Below are positions 8,146-15,407 of a stretch of DNA of 21,592 nucleotides, one piece after another. Each line of letters opens with the position of its first letter. Position 1 is the first letter of the stretch. The notes below the pieces were generated by a model. The model was not told the DNA's origin. It was given only the letters and a program-made list of their open reading frames with translations, and ran no database searches. A program made the position numbers and the translations under genes. Source of the DNA: JAAYXS01 sp043820985 (GTDB lineage Bacteria; Planctomycetota; Phycisphaerae; UBA1845; Fen-1342). The stretch spans positions 1 through 21,592 of the forward strand of contig JBDRDH010000031.1 of assembly GCA_043820985.1 (NCBI GenBank), in the 5' to 3' direction.

Positions 8146-9075
8146 ATGGAACCAGCCCTGGCCCATACCGAGATGCCTGGTCTGCTTGGTCGCGGCAAAG
8201 TTCGTGACAACTACGACCTGGGCGCGGCGTTGATGATTGTCGCCACCGATCGCATCTCGGCCTTCGACGTCGTGATGCGCGAGCCGATTCCCGGCAAGGG
8301 TATCGTGTTGACCGAGCTGACCCGCTTCTGGCTGGAAACCCTGCCGAGCTGCGAACCACACCATCTGCAATATGTTGTGAACGCGCGAGAAATACCCGCA
8401 GGTTACGAGCAATATGCCGCCCAGCTTGACCGGCGAGCCATGGTTGTGCGGAAGGCCGCCGTCCTGCCGGTAGAATGTGTCGTGCGCGGCTATCTGGTGG
8501 GGGGCGGCTGGCGGGAATATCAGGACACCGGCTGCGTCAGTGGTTTGCGTCTGCCGGCGGGATTGCAACAGGCTCAGAAGCTGCCCGAGCCGATCTTCAC
8601 TCCCAGCACCAAGGCGACCGATGGGCACGACGAGCCGATCTCGTTCGAGCAGGCCGGCACTATTGTCGCCCAGTTCGCCGTCCAGCAAGGTCTTACGCCG
8701 CAAGAAGGTCGGGATTTGATGGCCACGGCGTGTCGGCGGGCTTTGGAGATTTACGCACAGGCGCGGGACTACGCCGCCGAGCGTGGCATTATTATCGCCG
8801 ACACAAAATTCGAGTTCGGCTACTGTGATGGCGAATTGCTGCTGGTTGACGAGGTGTTAACGCCGGACTCTTCGCGCTTCTGGCCAATCGAGAGCTACCA
8901 GGTCGGGCAGAGTCCCCCCAGCTTCGACAAACAATTTCTGCGTGATTACCTGTTCGGGCTGGACTGGGATCGGCGGCCGCCACCACCAACGATCCCGGCC
9001 GAGATCATCGCGGCTACCCAGCAGCGTTATTTTGAAGCGTATCGCTTGTTAACCGGTAACGAACTGAAAATGTAA
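8146..9075 (+). CDS. purC: Phosphoribosylaminoimidazole-succinocarboxamide (SAICAR) synthase
   Basis: SAICAR synthase joins CAIR and aspartate using ATP, a late step of de novo purine synthesis in the cytoplasm. The 309-residue protein carries the family landmarks in order: GKVRDNYDL (17-25), ATDRISAFD (33-41), VECVVRGYLVGGGWREYQ (109-126), FTPSTKATDGHDEPIS (151-166), IIADTKFEFG (216-225), LVDEVLTPDSSRFWP (233-247) and SFDKQFLRDYL (259-269). Its length fits the longer, yeast Ade1-like form of the enzyme, which is larger than the ~240-residue E. coli type. AGGAGAGG lies 6 bases before the ATG. No other pur genes are in the window, so it is not part of a purine operon here. It ends 18 bases from the convergent HAD gene. 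Confidence 0.98.
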   Translation: MEPALAHTEMPGLLGRGKVRDNYDLGAALMIVATDRISAFDVVMREPIPGKGIVLTELTRFWLETLPSCEPHHLQYVVNAREIPAGYEQYAAQLDRRAMVVRKAAVLPVECVVRGYLVGGGWREYQDTGCVSGLRLPAGLQQAQKLPEPIFTPSTKATDGHDEPISFEQAGTIVAQFAVQQGLTPQEGRDLMATACRRALEIYAQARDYAAERGIIIADTKFEFGYCDGELLLVDEVLTPDSSRFWPIESYQVGQSPPSFDKQFLRDYLFGLDWDRRPPPPTIPAEIIAATQQRYFEAYRLLTGNELKM

Positions 9076-9093
9076 ACCACCATCGCGGTGTTA

Positions 9094-9747
9094 TTACAAC
9101 AAGGCCGCCACCAGTCCGGGCGTGATATCCCCCAGCCGATCGACGACGCGCGCCGCGCCGACGGCCACCAGGCGCGGGCCTGGATGGGTACCGGTATAAC
9201 CAATAACCGTCATCCCGGCCGCCACGGCCGCTTGCACGCCGACGGGTGCGTCTTCAATGACCACGCATTGCTCCGGCCGCAAATCGGCGCGCTGGGCGGC
9301 TTTCAAAAATATGTCCGGTGCCGGCTTGCCGTCCTGGACGTCGAAGCCATGCACCGTGGCCGTGAAATACTGGTCGAATCCGGTTTCGCGCAGCACCAGT
9401 TCCAGATTTTCGGGCGGACCAGAAGTGCCGACCGCCAGGATATAGCCAGCCTTTACCAGGGTGGCCAGGGTCTTTTCCGCCCCCTCGACGATTGGTACTC
9501 GGCCGCTCACCAGCTCGCGGTAGACCACTTCCTTCTCGGAATCAAGGCGCCGGATGTCATCGTCGGTCATCTGCTCACCCCATAGCTGGCGGATGATATC
9601 GCGACTGGACATGCCGAATGTTTCGGCGAAGACCTCGTCGGAAATGGTGATACCGTATTGTCGCGCCAGCACGCGCCAACTCTCACGGTGCGGCCGGCCG
9701 GAATCCACCAACACACCATCCATGTCAAATATCACGCCGGCCCGCAT
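9094..9747 (-). CDS. HAD-superfamily phosphatase/phosphomutase, beta-phosphoglucomutase-like
   Basis: The 217-residue protein is a subclass I HAD hydrolase. Motif I is FDMDGVL with nucleophile D8 and acid/base D10; motif II is GTSG (T108, S109); motif III is K141 in GKPAPDIF; motif IV is VIEDAP with E165 and D166. The helical cap lies between motif I and about residue 90. The sequence GKPAPDIF-x-KAA together with VIEDAPVGVQAA is typical of beta-phosphoglucomutases and related sugar-phosphate phosphatases (the group of YcjU, YniC and GPH). The substrate cannot be read from sequence. AGAGGAGG is 7 bases before the ATG. The gene converges with purC and diverges from the ABC operon. Confidence 0.9.
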   Translation of the reverse strand: MRAGVIFDMDGVLVDSGRPHRESWRVLARQYGITISDEVFAETFGMSSRDIIRQLWGEQMTDDDIRRLDSEKEVVYRELVSGRVPIVEGAEKTLATLVKAGYILAVGTSGPPENLELVLRETGFDQYFTATVHGFDVQDGKPAPDIFLKAAQRADLRPEQCVVIEDAPVGVQAAVAAGMTVIGYTGTHPGPRLVAVGAARVVDRLGDITPGLVAALL

Positions 9748-9853
9748 CGAATACCTCCTCTGGACGTATATAACAATTTGTGCCAGCGTAGCGTAATGTC
9801 AGCGGGATAGCCACCATCGGCCGGGCTGTGCCGGAGTGTGTGAGTTTGTCGAT

Positions 9854-9882
9854 GGCGCGTTGTGGAACCTCCACAGCGCGCC
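9854..9882. promoter_or_regulatory. Strong 29-base inverted repeat upstream of the ABC operon
   Basis: The arms GGCGCGTTGTGGA (9854-9866) and TCCACAGCGCGCC (9870-9882) pair over 13 positions with only one T/G (wobble) pair, around the loop ACC. It ends 13 bases before the ATG at 9896. No T-run follows on either strand, so it is not a normal intrinsic terminator. It could be a dyad operator for a dimeric repressor or a hairpin in the mRNA leader covering the approach to the ribosome site. Confidence 0.6.
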
Positions 9883-9895
9883 TACACTGGCGGTA

Positions 9896-10675
9896 ATGGA
9901 AGCATCGACAGAGACAGGTCCGAGCACCGCGCCGCGTCCCTTCGTGGTGGATGTTTGTAAGCTGCGCAAGGTGTACGATCGCTTTGAGCGCGCGGTGACG
10001 GCACTCGACGACGTGACTTTCACCGTCACGGCCGGCTGCTTCGTGGGCATCATGGGCGCCTCCGGTTCCGGCAAGAGCACTCTGTTACATCTGATCGGCG
10101 GCCTGACCCCGCCCACCGGTGGCACGGTCAGTGTGGAAGGCGCCGACCTGAGTGCCATGTCCGACCGGCAGCGTACGATCTTTCGACGTCGCCGCTTGGG
10201 TGTCATCTTCCAGGAATACAACCTGCTTCCGTCGCTGACCGCCAGTGAAAACGTGGCCTTACCATTGCTGATCGACGGGTTGCCGCGGCGCGAGTGGCAG
10301 CCGCGCGTCGACGGGCTGCTGGAGGTGGTCCACCTGCGCGAGCGGGCCGACCATCGTCCCGAGGCGCTCTCGGGTGGCGAACAGCAACGCGTGGCGATCG
10401 CCCGGGCGCTATTGAACGATCCGGCGATCATTCTGGCCGACGAGCCAACCGGCAATCTCGATTCGCGGCAATCAGTCGAGATCTGGCGGCTCATGCGAAA
10501 GATTGCCGATGAGCAGGGCAAGACGATTCTAATGGTTACACACGAAGCCCAGGGCGCGGCCCATGCCGACCGGGTCTTGATTCTCAAGGACGGTCAGGTG
10601 GTTGGCGAACTGGAACCAAAGGGCTCGGCGGATGCGACACTGGTCAGCACTGGCTACCAGGAACTGGCAGGTTAA
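9896..10675 (+). CDS. ABC transporter ATP-binding subunit, LolD/YbbA/MacB type
   Basis: This subunit powers the FtsX-type permease encoded next. From the ATG at 9896 it has 259 residues. Motifs in that numbering: Walker A GASGSGKST (54-62), Q-loop Q106 in VIFQEYNLLPSL, signature LSGGEQQR (158-165), Walker B IILADEPTGNLDS (178-190) and the H-loop H216. FQ-x-x-NLLP followed by T-x-x-ENV, and DEPTGNLDS, are typical of the LolD/MacB/YbbA group. The frame could begin at a GTG at 9836, but that would place the 29-base inverted repeat inside the coding region and add 20 residues without family resemblance, so the ATG is preferred although its ribosome site is weak. Its end overlaps the permease start by 44 bases, indicating coupled translation. 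Confidence 0.93.
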   Translation: MEASTETGPSTAPRPFVVDVCKLRKVYDRFERAVTALDDVTFTVTAGCFVGIMGASGSGKSTLLHLIGGLTPPTGGTVSVEGADLSAMSDRQRTIFRRRRLGVIFQEYNLLPSLTASENVALPLLIDGLPRREWQPRVDGLLEVVHLRERADHRPEALSGGEQQRVAIARALLNDPAIILADEPTGNLDSRQSVEIWRLMRKIADEQGKTILMVTHEAQGAAHADRVLILKDGQVVGELEPKGSADATLVSTGYQELAG

Positions 10676-13433
10676 GCGCGTTCGCACTGCGGGCGCCTTG
10701 CTGGCAATCGCGCTCGGCGTCGGCGCCGTGGTGTGGGTCAGTTGCTGCTATGAATCGGTGCGGCGCAGCATGCTGGGCTGGGCTGAATCCTACGTGGGCC
10801 GCAGTCACGTCAATATTGAATCCCCGCTCGGCAAATACAACCAGTTCGCACTGCGGCGCGTCCGTGGAATCACCGAGCTCAAGGATAAGGATGGCCAGCC
10901 GCTCATCGCGCATTACGCGCCGCTGTTGGTGCAACGGCTGCGCGGCATGGCCATCCGCCGGGGAGATCTGGAGGAAGGTCGGCAATACAGTCCCTGGGAT
11001 GCACCCGAACAGCCGGAAGTTGATTATCACGGGATTGATATAACCCGCGAGTTCCAGGTGCGTGATCGTCCGGTGATCGCCGGCCGCATGCTGACCGCCG
11101 ACGATAAGTACGCCTGTGTCCTGGAGGACGATTTCGCTGATGAGAAGGGCGTTGGTCTGGGTGATTATCTGGTGGCCTGGGATGAGAGCGGCAACTCGCA
11201 GTACATCCTGGAGATCATTGGACTGACGCAAAGGAAGCGTATCGCCCGCTTCCAACCCCCGCTGGCTATCGTGCCATTGCCGGTGCTGCAGGAAATCAAC
11301 AACAAGTATGGCTTTGTGACCTCGGTGGACGTCATGCTGCACGATTCCAGCGATAGTGCCGTGCAGTTCGCGGCCGCCAGGATTCGCTGGGTAATCATCA
11401 AGAACAACGCCGGGGCGCATGTGCGCAGTGCCCTGGCGCGGATGCGCCAGGTGAACTACGCCTATCAGCAGCAGGAGGTCGTGCTCGGGCTGCTGAGCTG
11501 CGTCGCCATGCTGACGGCGTTGTTCATCATTCTCAGTACGTTGAGCATGGGCATGCTGGAGCGCATCGCGCAACTGGGCCTGTTGCGTTGTGTCGGCGCG
11601 ACGCGCTGGCAACTGGCCGTGCTGGTGTTCTGGGAGGTGGTCCCGCTGGGAGTGCTGGGGATCATCCTGGGCATTCCACTGGGTCTGGTGCTGACGGGCC
11701 TGACGGTCTGGATGGTACCGGAGTATGTCGGTTCATTTACGGTGAGTATGCGGGGTATTGTGCTGGCCGCGACCGCCGGCATGGCGACCACCCTGGTCGC
11801 GGCCAGTCTGCCGGCCCTGGCGGCGACGAGTGTCTCGCCCCTGGAAGCCACCCACCCGCGCGCCCATCGCAGCCGGCGCGCGCCGCTGATCGTGGCTGCC
11901 CTGTTGGGCTTGGTACTGTTGGCGAGTCAACTGGCGATCGTGGCGTTTAAGGTGCAACGCAACTTTGAGTTTGTGCACTGGTCCGCGACCGCGGTAGTGT
12001 TGTTGTACCTGGTATATGCCCTGGCGGCCCCGCTGATTATCTGGATATTTGGTTCATCAGCGGTTGTGCTGGTGGCCCGGCTGATTGGTGTCCAACGTCG
12101 TTTACTTCAGGACCAGGTCGGGCACGCGGTCTGGCGGTCGACCGGCATCTGCTGCGGCCTGATGGTCGGTTTATCCTTGATCGTCGCGCTGGTGGTGCTC
12201 AACAACAGCTTCAAGGCCGGGTGGCAATTCCCCAAGCAATTCCCCGAAGCCTATGTCTGGAGCTTCGAGCAGATGGGCGTGACCGCGGAGGAAGGTGCCC
12301 AGCGCATGGCACAGATCGAGGGAGTCGGGGACTTTACGCTGGCCAACGCCCTGAACATCATCGTCGAGGAGGGGCCCAAGTCACCCATGGCCCAGGCCAT
12401 GCTCTCAATTTGCTGGTTTTTAGGTACCGAGCCGGACTCATTCCTTGACATCGTCAAACTGGAGTTCATCGAGGGCGACGAAGCCACGGCCCGCGAACTG
12501 CTCCGGCAGGGTGGACACGTTCTGATCGCGGTTGATTTCGCGCGTACGCGCAAGAAGGCTCTAGTCGCGGACCCCGAGCGTGGCATCAGTAATAAGGTGC
12601 GCGTCTATTTTGGCCTCGGCGGCTGGCGCACCTTCCGGGTGGCCGGTGTGATCGACTCCCCGGCGCTGGATATTGCCGCCGGCTACTTTCAGGCCGAGAG
12701 CGAAGCGCGCGTGGCGGCGGTGGGTTCGGTCATCGGAACCAACGCCGATCTGAAACGCTATTTCAGTATCGACAGTGTCAAGATGGCCTTGTTGAATTAC
12801 GACCTGGCCCCGCTCCCGGTCCCCCCCCATTGGCCACCGCCACTTGGTTCACCCGAGGCCCGCGGCTTGCGCATGTCGGCTTATGATGAGGCCGTGCCCC
12901 TGGAAAATCGCTGGCAAGGCTACCGCGAGGAGTTGGTCCTGCGGCGGGTCTGCACGGAACTGAAGGGGCCCCAGGCCAATCACGGCACGGCCCGCGAACT
13001 CAAGGATAAGATTGACAGTGAGTTGACCAAGGTGACGTATTTGCTGACCGCCGTCCCGACGGTGGCACTGCTGGTAGCCGCCATCGGTGTGGCCAACTTG
13101 ATGACCGCCAACGTGACCAGCCGCCGCAAGCAGTTGGCCATTCTGCGTGCCGTGGGCGCCACGCGCGGCCAGGTGCTGCGCATGGTGGTTGGCGAGGCGC
13201 TGGTGCTGGGAGCCCTGGGTAGCGCCCTGGGGCTGGCGTTGGGCGTTCACTTAGCCTGGGATGTCTCGACGATGACCGTACGTTTCTGGGGTTACGAATC
13301 GCCGATGCAAATTCCCTGGCCGTTTGTATCATTGTCCGTCGGGCTGACGGTCGGCTTGTGTGTACTGGCTGGTATCTTTCCGGCGAGACACGCTTCCCGG
13401 ACCAACGTGATCGACGCCCTGCATGTCGCCTGA
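10632..13433 (+). CDS. ABC transporter permease with duplicated FtsX domains (YbbP-like)
   Basis: This is the 933-residue membrane partner of the ATPase. TM1 (about 20-38, AGALLAIALGVGAVVWV) is followed by an extracytoplasmic domain to about 280, then the first FtsX block (283-405) with the coupling sequence QLGLLRCVGATRWQL. A middle membrane region (about 420-530) leads to a second extracytoplasmic domain, and the second FtsX block begins near 801 with QLAILRAVGATRGQV and ends IFPARHASRTNVIDAL. Two blocks and about ten helices match YbbP or SalY-type permeases rather than four-helix LolC/LolE. Such systems move or extract hydrophobic molecules or lipoproteins using ATP without a classical channel. 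A TTG at 10602 is an alternative start, but the ATG at 10632 gives the usual short charged head before TM1. The substrate is unknown. Confidence 0.9.
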   Translation: MRHWSALATRNWQVKRVRTAGALLAIALGVGAVVWVSCCYESVRRSMLGWAESYVGRSHVNIESPLGKYNQFALRRVRGITELKDKDGQPLIAHYAPLLVQRLRGMAIRRGDLEEGRQYSPWDAPEQPEVDYHGIDITREFQVRDRPVIAGRMLTADDKYACVLEDDFADEKGVGLGDYLVAWDESGNSQYILEIIGLTQRKRIARFQPPLAIVPLPVLQEINNKYGFVTSVDVMLHDSSDSAVQFAAARIRWVIIKNNAGAHVRSALARMRQVNYAYQQQEVVLGLLSCVAMLTALFIILSTLSMGMLERIAQLGLLRCVGATRWQLAVLVFWEVVPLGVLGIILGIPLGLVLTGLTVWMVPEYVGSFTVSMRGIVLAATAGMATTLVAASLPALAATSVSPLEATHPRAHRSRRAPLIVAALLGLVLLASQLAIVAFKVQRNFEFVHWSATAVVLLYLVYALAAPLIIWIFGSSAVVLVARLIGVQRRLLQDQVGHAVWRSTGICCGLMVGLSLIVALVVLNNSFKAGWQFPKQFPEAYVWSFEQMGVTAEEGAQRMAQIEGVGDFTLANALNIIVEEGPKSPMAQAMLSICWFLGTEPDSFLDIVKLEFIEGDEATARELLRQGGHVLIAVDFARTRKKALVADPERGISNKVRVYFGLGGWRTFRVAGVIDSPALDIAAGYFQAESEARVAAVGSVIGTNADLKRYFSIDSVKMALLNYDLAPLPVPPHWPPPLGSPEARGLRMSAYDEAVPLENRWQGYREELVLRRVCTELKGPQANHGTARELKDKIDSELTKVTYLLTAVPTVALLVAAIGVANLMTANVTSRRKQLAILRAVGATRGQVLRMVVGEALVLGALGSALGLALGVHLAWDVSTMTVRFWGYESPMQIPWPFVSLSVGLTVGLCVLAGIFPARHASRTNVIDALHVA

Positions 13434-13447
13434 ACATTGGAGCTGGA

Positions 13448-14491
13448 ATGAAATTCCTGGCGACTTTCATCCTTATATGCGTGGTGATCTTGATCGCACT
13501 GACATGGCGCTTCATGGTGGCCGCCATGCCCAAGTCGTTGTCAGTGTCACCAGGCTTCGCGACCGAGTCAGAGGAACCTTATTACCCACAAACTTACAGG
13601 ATGACCGATACCAATGAAGACATATTCATGTCGGTCGGACCAACCACGGCACCCGCATCCAGTCCGACCGCGATTGACGAGCCGCCCACAACCGCGCCTG
13701 TGATCGAACCGGTAAATGAGGTGCATTGGGCCACCGATCCCCAGCAGAGCGATGCTCGGCGCCGCCTGAATGCGGCGCGAGCCGTCCTGGCCTCAGAACC
13801 CATGCATCCGGTCGCGCTGCGCGATGAACTACAGGCGGCGGTTGAATTACGCCGCTGGTCCGTAGCCACTGAGTCTCTCGCAAAGTTGATGGAACTGGAG
13901 CCGGAAAACCACGACTGGCATTTCCAGTACGCCGAGATGCTGATCCGACAGCAGCGCTGGTCATCCGCTGCCGGGGTGTTAACCAGTATCGTGGAGCTTG
14001 TTCCCGAACACGTGGAAGCCTGGAATTACCTCGCCGCGGCACACCAGACACTCGGACACTTGCAAGATGCGCGACTAAGTTGGGACCGTGTGCTGGAGTT
14101 ACGCCCCGCCGACACGGCGGCGCGGGCTTACCGGGGTGAAATTCTGCTGACTTTCCATGAGTGGCAGAGCGCTGCTGATGATTTCGAGCAGGTGCTGTCC
14201 CAGGAGCCGTCTCATCTCGGGGCCACGCTGGGCCGCGCGACGGCCCTGGCACAATTGGGCTTCCCGGACTCCGCCCGCGAAGGTTTGCGAAATTATCTAC
14301 AGCAGCAACCCAAGAACGTGTTGATCATGAACCGCCTGGCCGAGATCTGCTGGCAGGAATATCGCACTGATCCCGTAGGCAGTACTACTCAACGCGAGGC
14401 GACAATTGAGTGGTGCCGGCGTTCACTGGCAATCGACGCCACCCAACCGGCGATACAGGAACTGCTCGAGATGGCGCGGGCAGATGAGTAA
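13448..14491 (+). CDS. Membrane-anchored TPR protein
   Basis: This 347-residue protein begins with one hydrophobic helix (2-20, KFLATFILICVVILIALTW), then a Pro/Thr/Ser-rich linker (about 30-92). Residues about 120-335 form a helical solenoid of five to six tetratricopeptide repeats, clearest at 156-187, 190-221 and 224-255 (each with the W/Y-x-x-L/A-G/A pattern and P near the end: ELVPEH, ELRPAD, SQEPSH). It should sit on the outer face of the inner membrane, acting as a protein-binding scaffold. GGAG lies 5 bases before the ATG and the permease stop is only 14 bases upstream, so it is the third gene of the ABC operon and may partner the transporter. The frame could be extended upstream to 13358, but that part overlaps the permease and lacks any domain. 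Confidence 0.85.
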   Translation: MKFLATFILICVVILIALTWRFMVAAMPKSLSVSPGFATESEEPYYPQTYRMTDTNEDIFMSVGPTTAPASSPTAIDEPPTTAPVIEPVNEVHWATDPQQSDARRRLNAARAVLASEPMHPVALRDELQAAVELRRWSVATESLAKLMELEPENHDWHFQYAEMLIRQQRWSSAAGVLTSIVELVPEHVEAWNYLAAAHQTLGHLQDARLSWDRVLELRPADTAARAYRGEILLTFHEWQSAADDFEQVLSQEPSHLGATLGRATALAQLGFPDSAREGLRNYLQQQPKNVLIMNRLAEICWQEYRTDPVGSTTQREATIEWCRRSLAIDATQPAIQELLEMARADE

Positions 14492-14500
14492 TCCTATGTA

Positions 14501-14511
14501 CGCGGACGGCG
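14501..14511 (+). repeat. Left copy of an 11-base direct repeat flanking palindromic element A
   Basis: CGCGGACGGCG here is repeated exactly at 14620-14630, on the other side of the element. The sequence is not found beside the second copy of the element at 15206, so it is not part of the repeat unit itself and may be a target-site duplication. Confidence 0.6.
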
Positions 14512-14523
14512 GAGTTACCGGCT

Positions 14524-14604
14524 GGGTGGCCCATGGCTTTAGCCGTGGGGTACGCGAATCGAGAACTCATTCGTGTCCCCCACCTCTAAAGAGGCGGGCC
14601 ACCC
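14524..14604. repeat. Palindromic repeat element, copy A (81 bases)
   Basis: The element is bounded by perfect 9-base inverted ends, GGGTGGCCC and GGGCCACCC. Inside are three local hairpins: CCCATGGC/GCCGTGGG with loop TTTA (14530-14549), ACGCGAAT/ATTCGTGT around 9 bases (14552-14576) and CCCACCTC/GAGGCGGG with loop TAAA (14579-14598). The two outer hairpins have the same 8-base stem and 4-base loop and are roughly mirror images, so the whole can also fold as one long imperfect hairpin. It sits between the convergent TPR and FtsB-like genes and overlaps the last 19 bases of the latter. No T-run follows, so classical termination is not supported. Confidence 0.85.
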
Positions 14605-15131
14605 ACCTTCCCTGTTATTCGCGGACGGCGCGGCCAGATTTCCAGGAACACGATCGCGGTGATGATCAGCCCACCGCCGATGAACATCAGGGCCGGGCGG
14701 GTTTCGGGGCGAACGAACATCTGTGCCATGGGATAGCGCTGGACGAGGTTTTCTATCAGCGCGGCGAGTTCCGGGACGATCTCTTCATTGTCCGGCTCGG
14801 GCGGGAATAGTGCCTTGACGTTTATCTCCGCGGGCTCGACCGGGCCGGCTACGACCGGGATGCGCTCGACACCGGGAACGTCGACATTCAAATGCTCGCG
14901 CGCCAAACGTAGGGCGTAGGCGTCGTCGGTCAGAAGTTGTTCGCGCTGCTGGCGGAGCTTATCGACCTCCGCCTGCCGGCGGGCCACTTGTTCCTGGCGT
15001 AAGGTCTTGAGCTGGACCGAAGCGCGGTATTCCAGCCATGCTGGCAGAATCAGGCAGGGGGCCAGTACGGCTGCACCCACCAGCATCATCAGCCAGAACA
15101 ACAAGTCTCCCAGGCGGTTCGATTGAGACAT
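14586..15131 (-). CDS. FtsB/DivIC-like septum formation initiator family protein with an extra C-terminal helix
   Basis: The 181-residue protein has a membrane helix at about 10-32, a heptad-like charged coiled coil at 38-68 (rich in Q, R, E and K) and then AYALRLAREHLNVDVPG (71-87), matching the conserved end of FtsB/DivIC proteins, where an A-R-E-x-L stretch precedes a turn. In those proteins the coiled coil helps assemble the divisome. Unlike typical ~100-residue members it continues with an acidic linker (109-122) and a second membrane helix at 147-165. It lies downstream of eno on the same strand, and eno-ftsB is a recurring gene order. The ATG at 15131 is chosen; a GTG three codons upstream (15140) is possible, and neither has a clear ribosome site. 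The last six codons and the TAG come from the palindromic repeat at 14524-14604. Confidence 0.72.
   Translation of the reverse strand: MSQSNRLGDLLFWLMMLVGAAVLAPCLILPAWLEYRASVQLKTLRQEQVARRQAEVDKLRQQREQLLTDDAYALRLAREHLNVDVPGVERIPVVAGPVEPAEINVKALFPPEPDNEEIVPELAALIENLVQRYPMAQMFVRPETRPALMFIGGGLIITAIVFLEIWPRRPRITGKVGGPPL
14620..14630 (+). repeat. Right copy of the 11-base direct repeat flanking element A
   Basis: CGCGGACGGCG, identical to 14501-14511. It lies inside the 3' end of the FtsB-like gene, where on the minus strand it encodes R-R-P-R in the sequence WPRRPRITG. Confidence 0.6.
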
Positions 15132-15175
15132 CCGTGTCACGCGTTTTCGATCATTTCACCACGAAGGCTAAGTTC

Positions 15176-15193
15176 ACCACAAAGGCACGAAGT
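15176..15193 (+). repeat. Left arm of an 18-base inverted pair enclosing the repeat block
   Basis: ACCACAAAGGCACGAAGT matches the reverse complement of 15460-15477 with one difference. A related unit, TTCACCACGAAGGCTAAG, lies directly before it at 15155-15172, so the left side has two tandem units. Confidence 0.65.
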
Positions 15194-15205
15194 TTAGTTG
15201 CAGAT

Positions 15206-15286
15206 GGGTGCCCCATGGCTTTAGCCGTGGGGTACGCGAATCAGCGCGACATTCGCGTTCCCCACCTCTAAAGAGGCGGGCCACCC
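15206..15286. repeat. Palindromic repeat element, copy B (81 bases)
   Basis: It has exactly the same length and layout as copy A: GGGTGCCCC at the left end, GGGCCACCC at the right, the same TTTA and TAAA hairpins, and a central ACGCGAAT/ATTCGCGT stem that is perfect here. The 9-base central loop differs in sequence from copy A (cagcgcgac against cgagaactc) while its length is kept, as expected if the fold rather than the loop sequence is conserved. Confidence 0.85.
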
Positions 15287-15299
15287 ATACTTCATTTCG

Positions 15300-15317
15300 C
15301 ACTGCTCAAGAGCAGTG
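15300..15317. repeat. Short perfect hairpin, first copy
   Basis: CACTGCTC and GAGCAGTG pair perfectly over 8 bases around AA. The same hairpin recurs 90 bases on. No T-run follows. Confidence 0.7.
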
Positions 15318-15325
15318 GCACACGT

Positions 15326-15376
15326 GCGAATCAGCGCGACATTCGTGTTCCCCACCTCTAATGAGGCGGGCCACCC
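15326..15376. repeat. Partial palindromic element, copy C
   Basis: These 51 bases match the right part of copy B (from GCGAATCAG to GGGCCACCC) and lack its first 30 bases. The copy arose through the 90-base tandem duplication rather than independently. Confidence 0.8.
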
Positions 15377-15389
15377 ATACTTCATTTTG

Positions 15390-15407
15390 CACTGCTCAAG
15401 AGCAGTG
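15390..15407. repeat. Short perfect hairpin, second copy
   Basis: CACTGCTC-AA-GAGCAGTG again, identical to 15300-15317 and part of the second 90-base unit. Confidence 0.7.

Noticed and set aside
9076..9093. CACC/GGTG hairpin between purC and the HAD gene as a terminator
   Set aside because: The stem is only four base pairs and no T-run follows, so it cannot be told from chance.
13358..13447. Longer N-terminus for the TPR protein
   Set aside because: It would overlap the end of the permease gene and place 30 unrelated residues before a clear membrane anchor; the ATG at 13448 has its own ribosome site.
14524..14604. Element A as an ordinary bidirectional terminator between convergent genes
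   Set aside because: The position fits, but there is no T-run on either side, and a second copy lies between two genes of the same strand, so it is better described as a repeat family.
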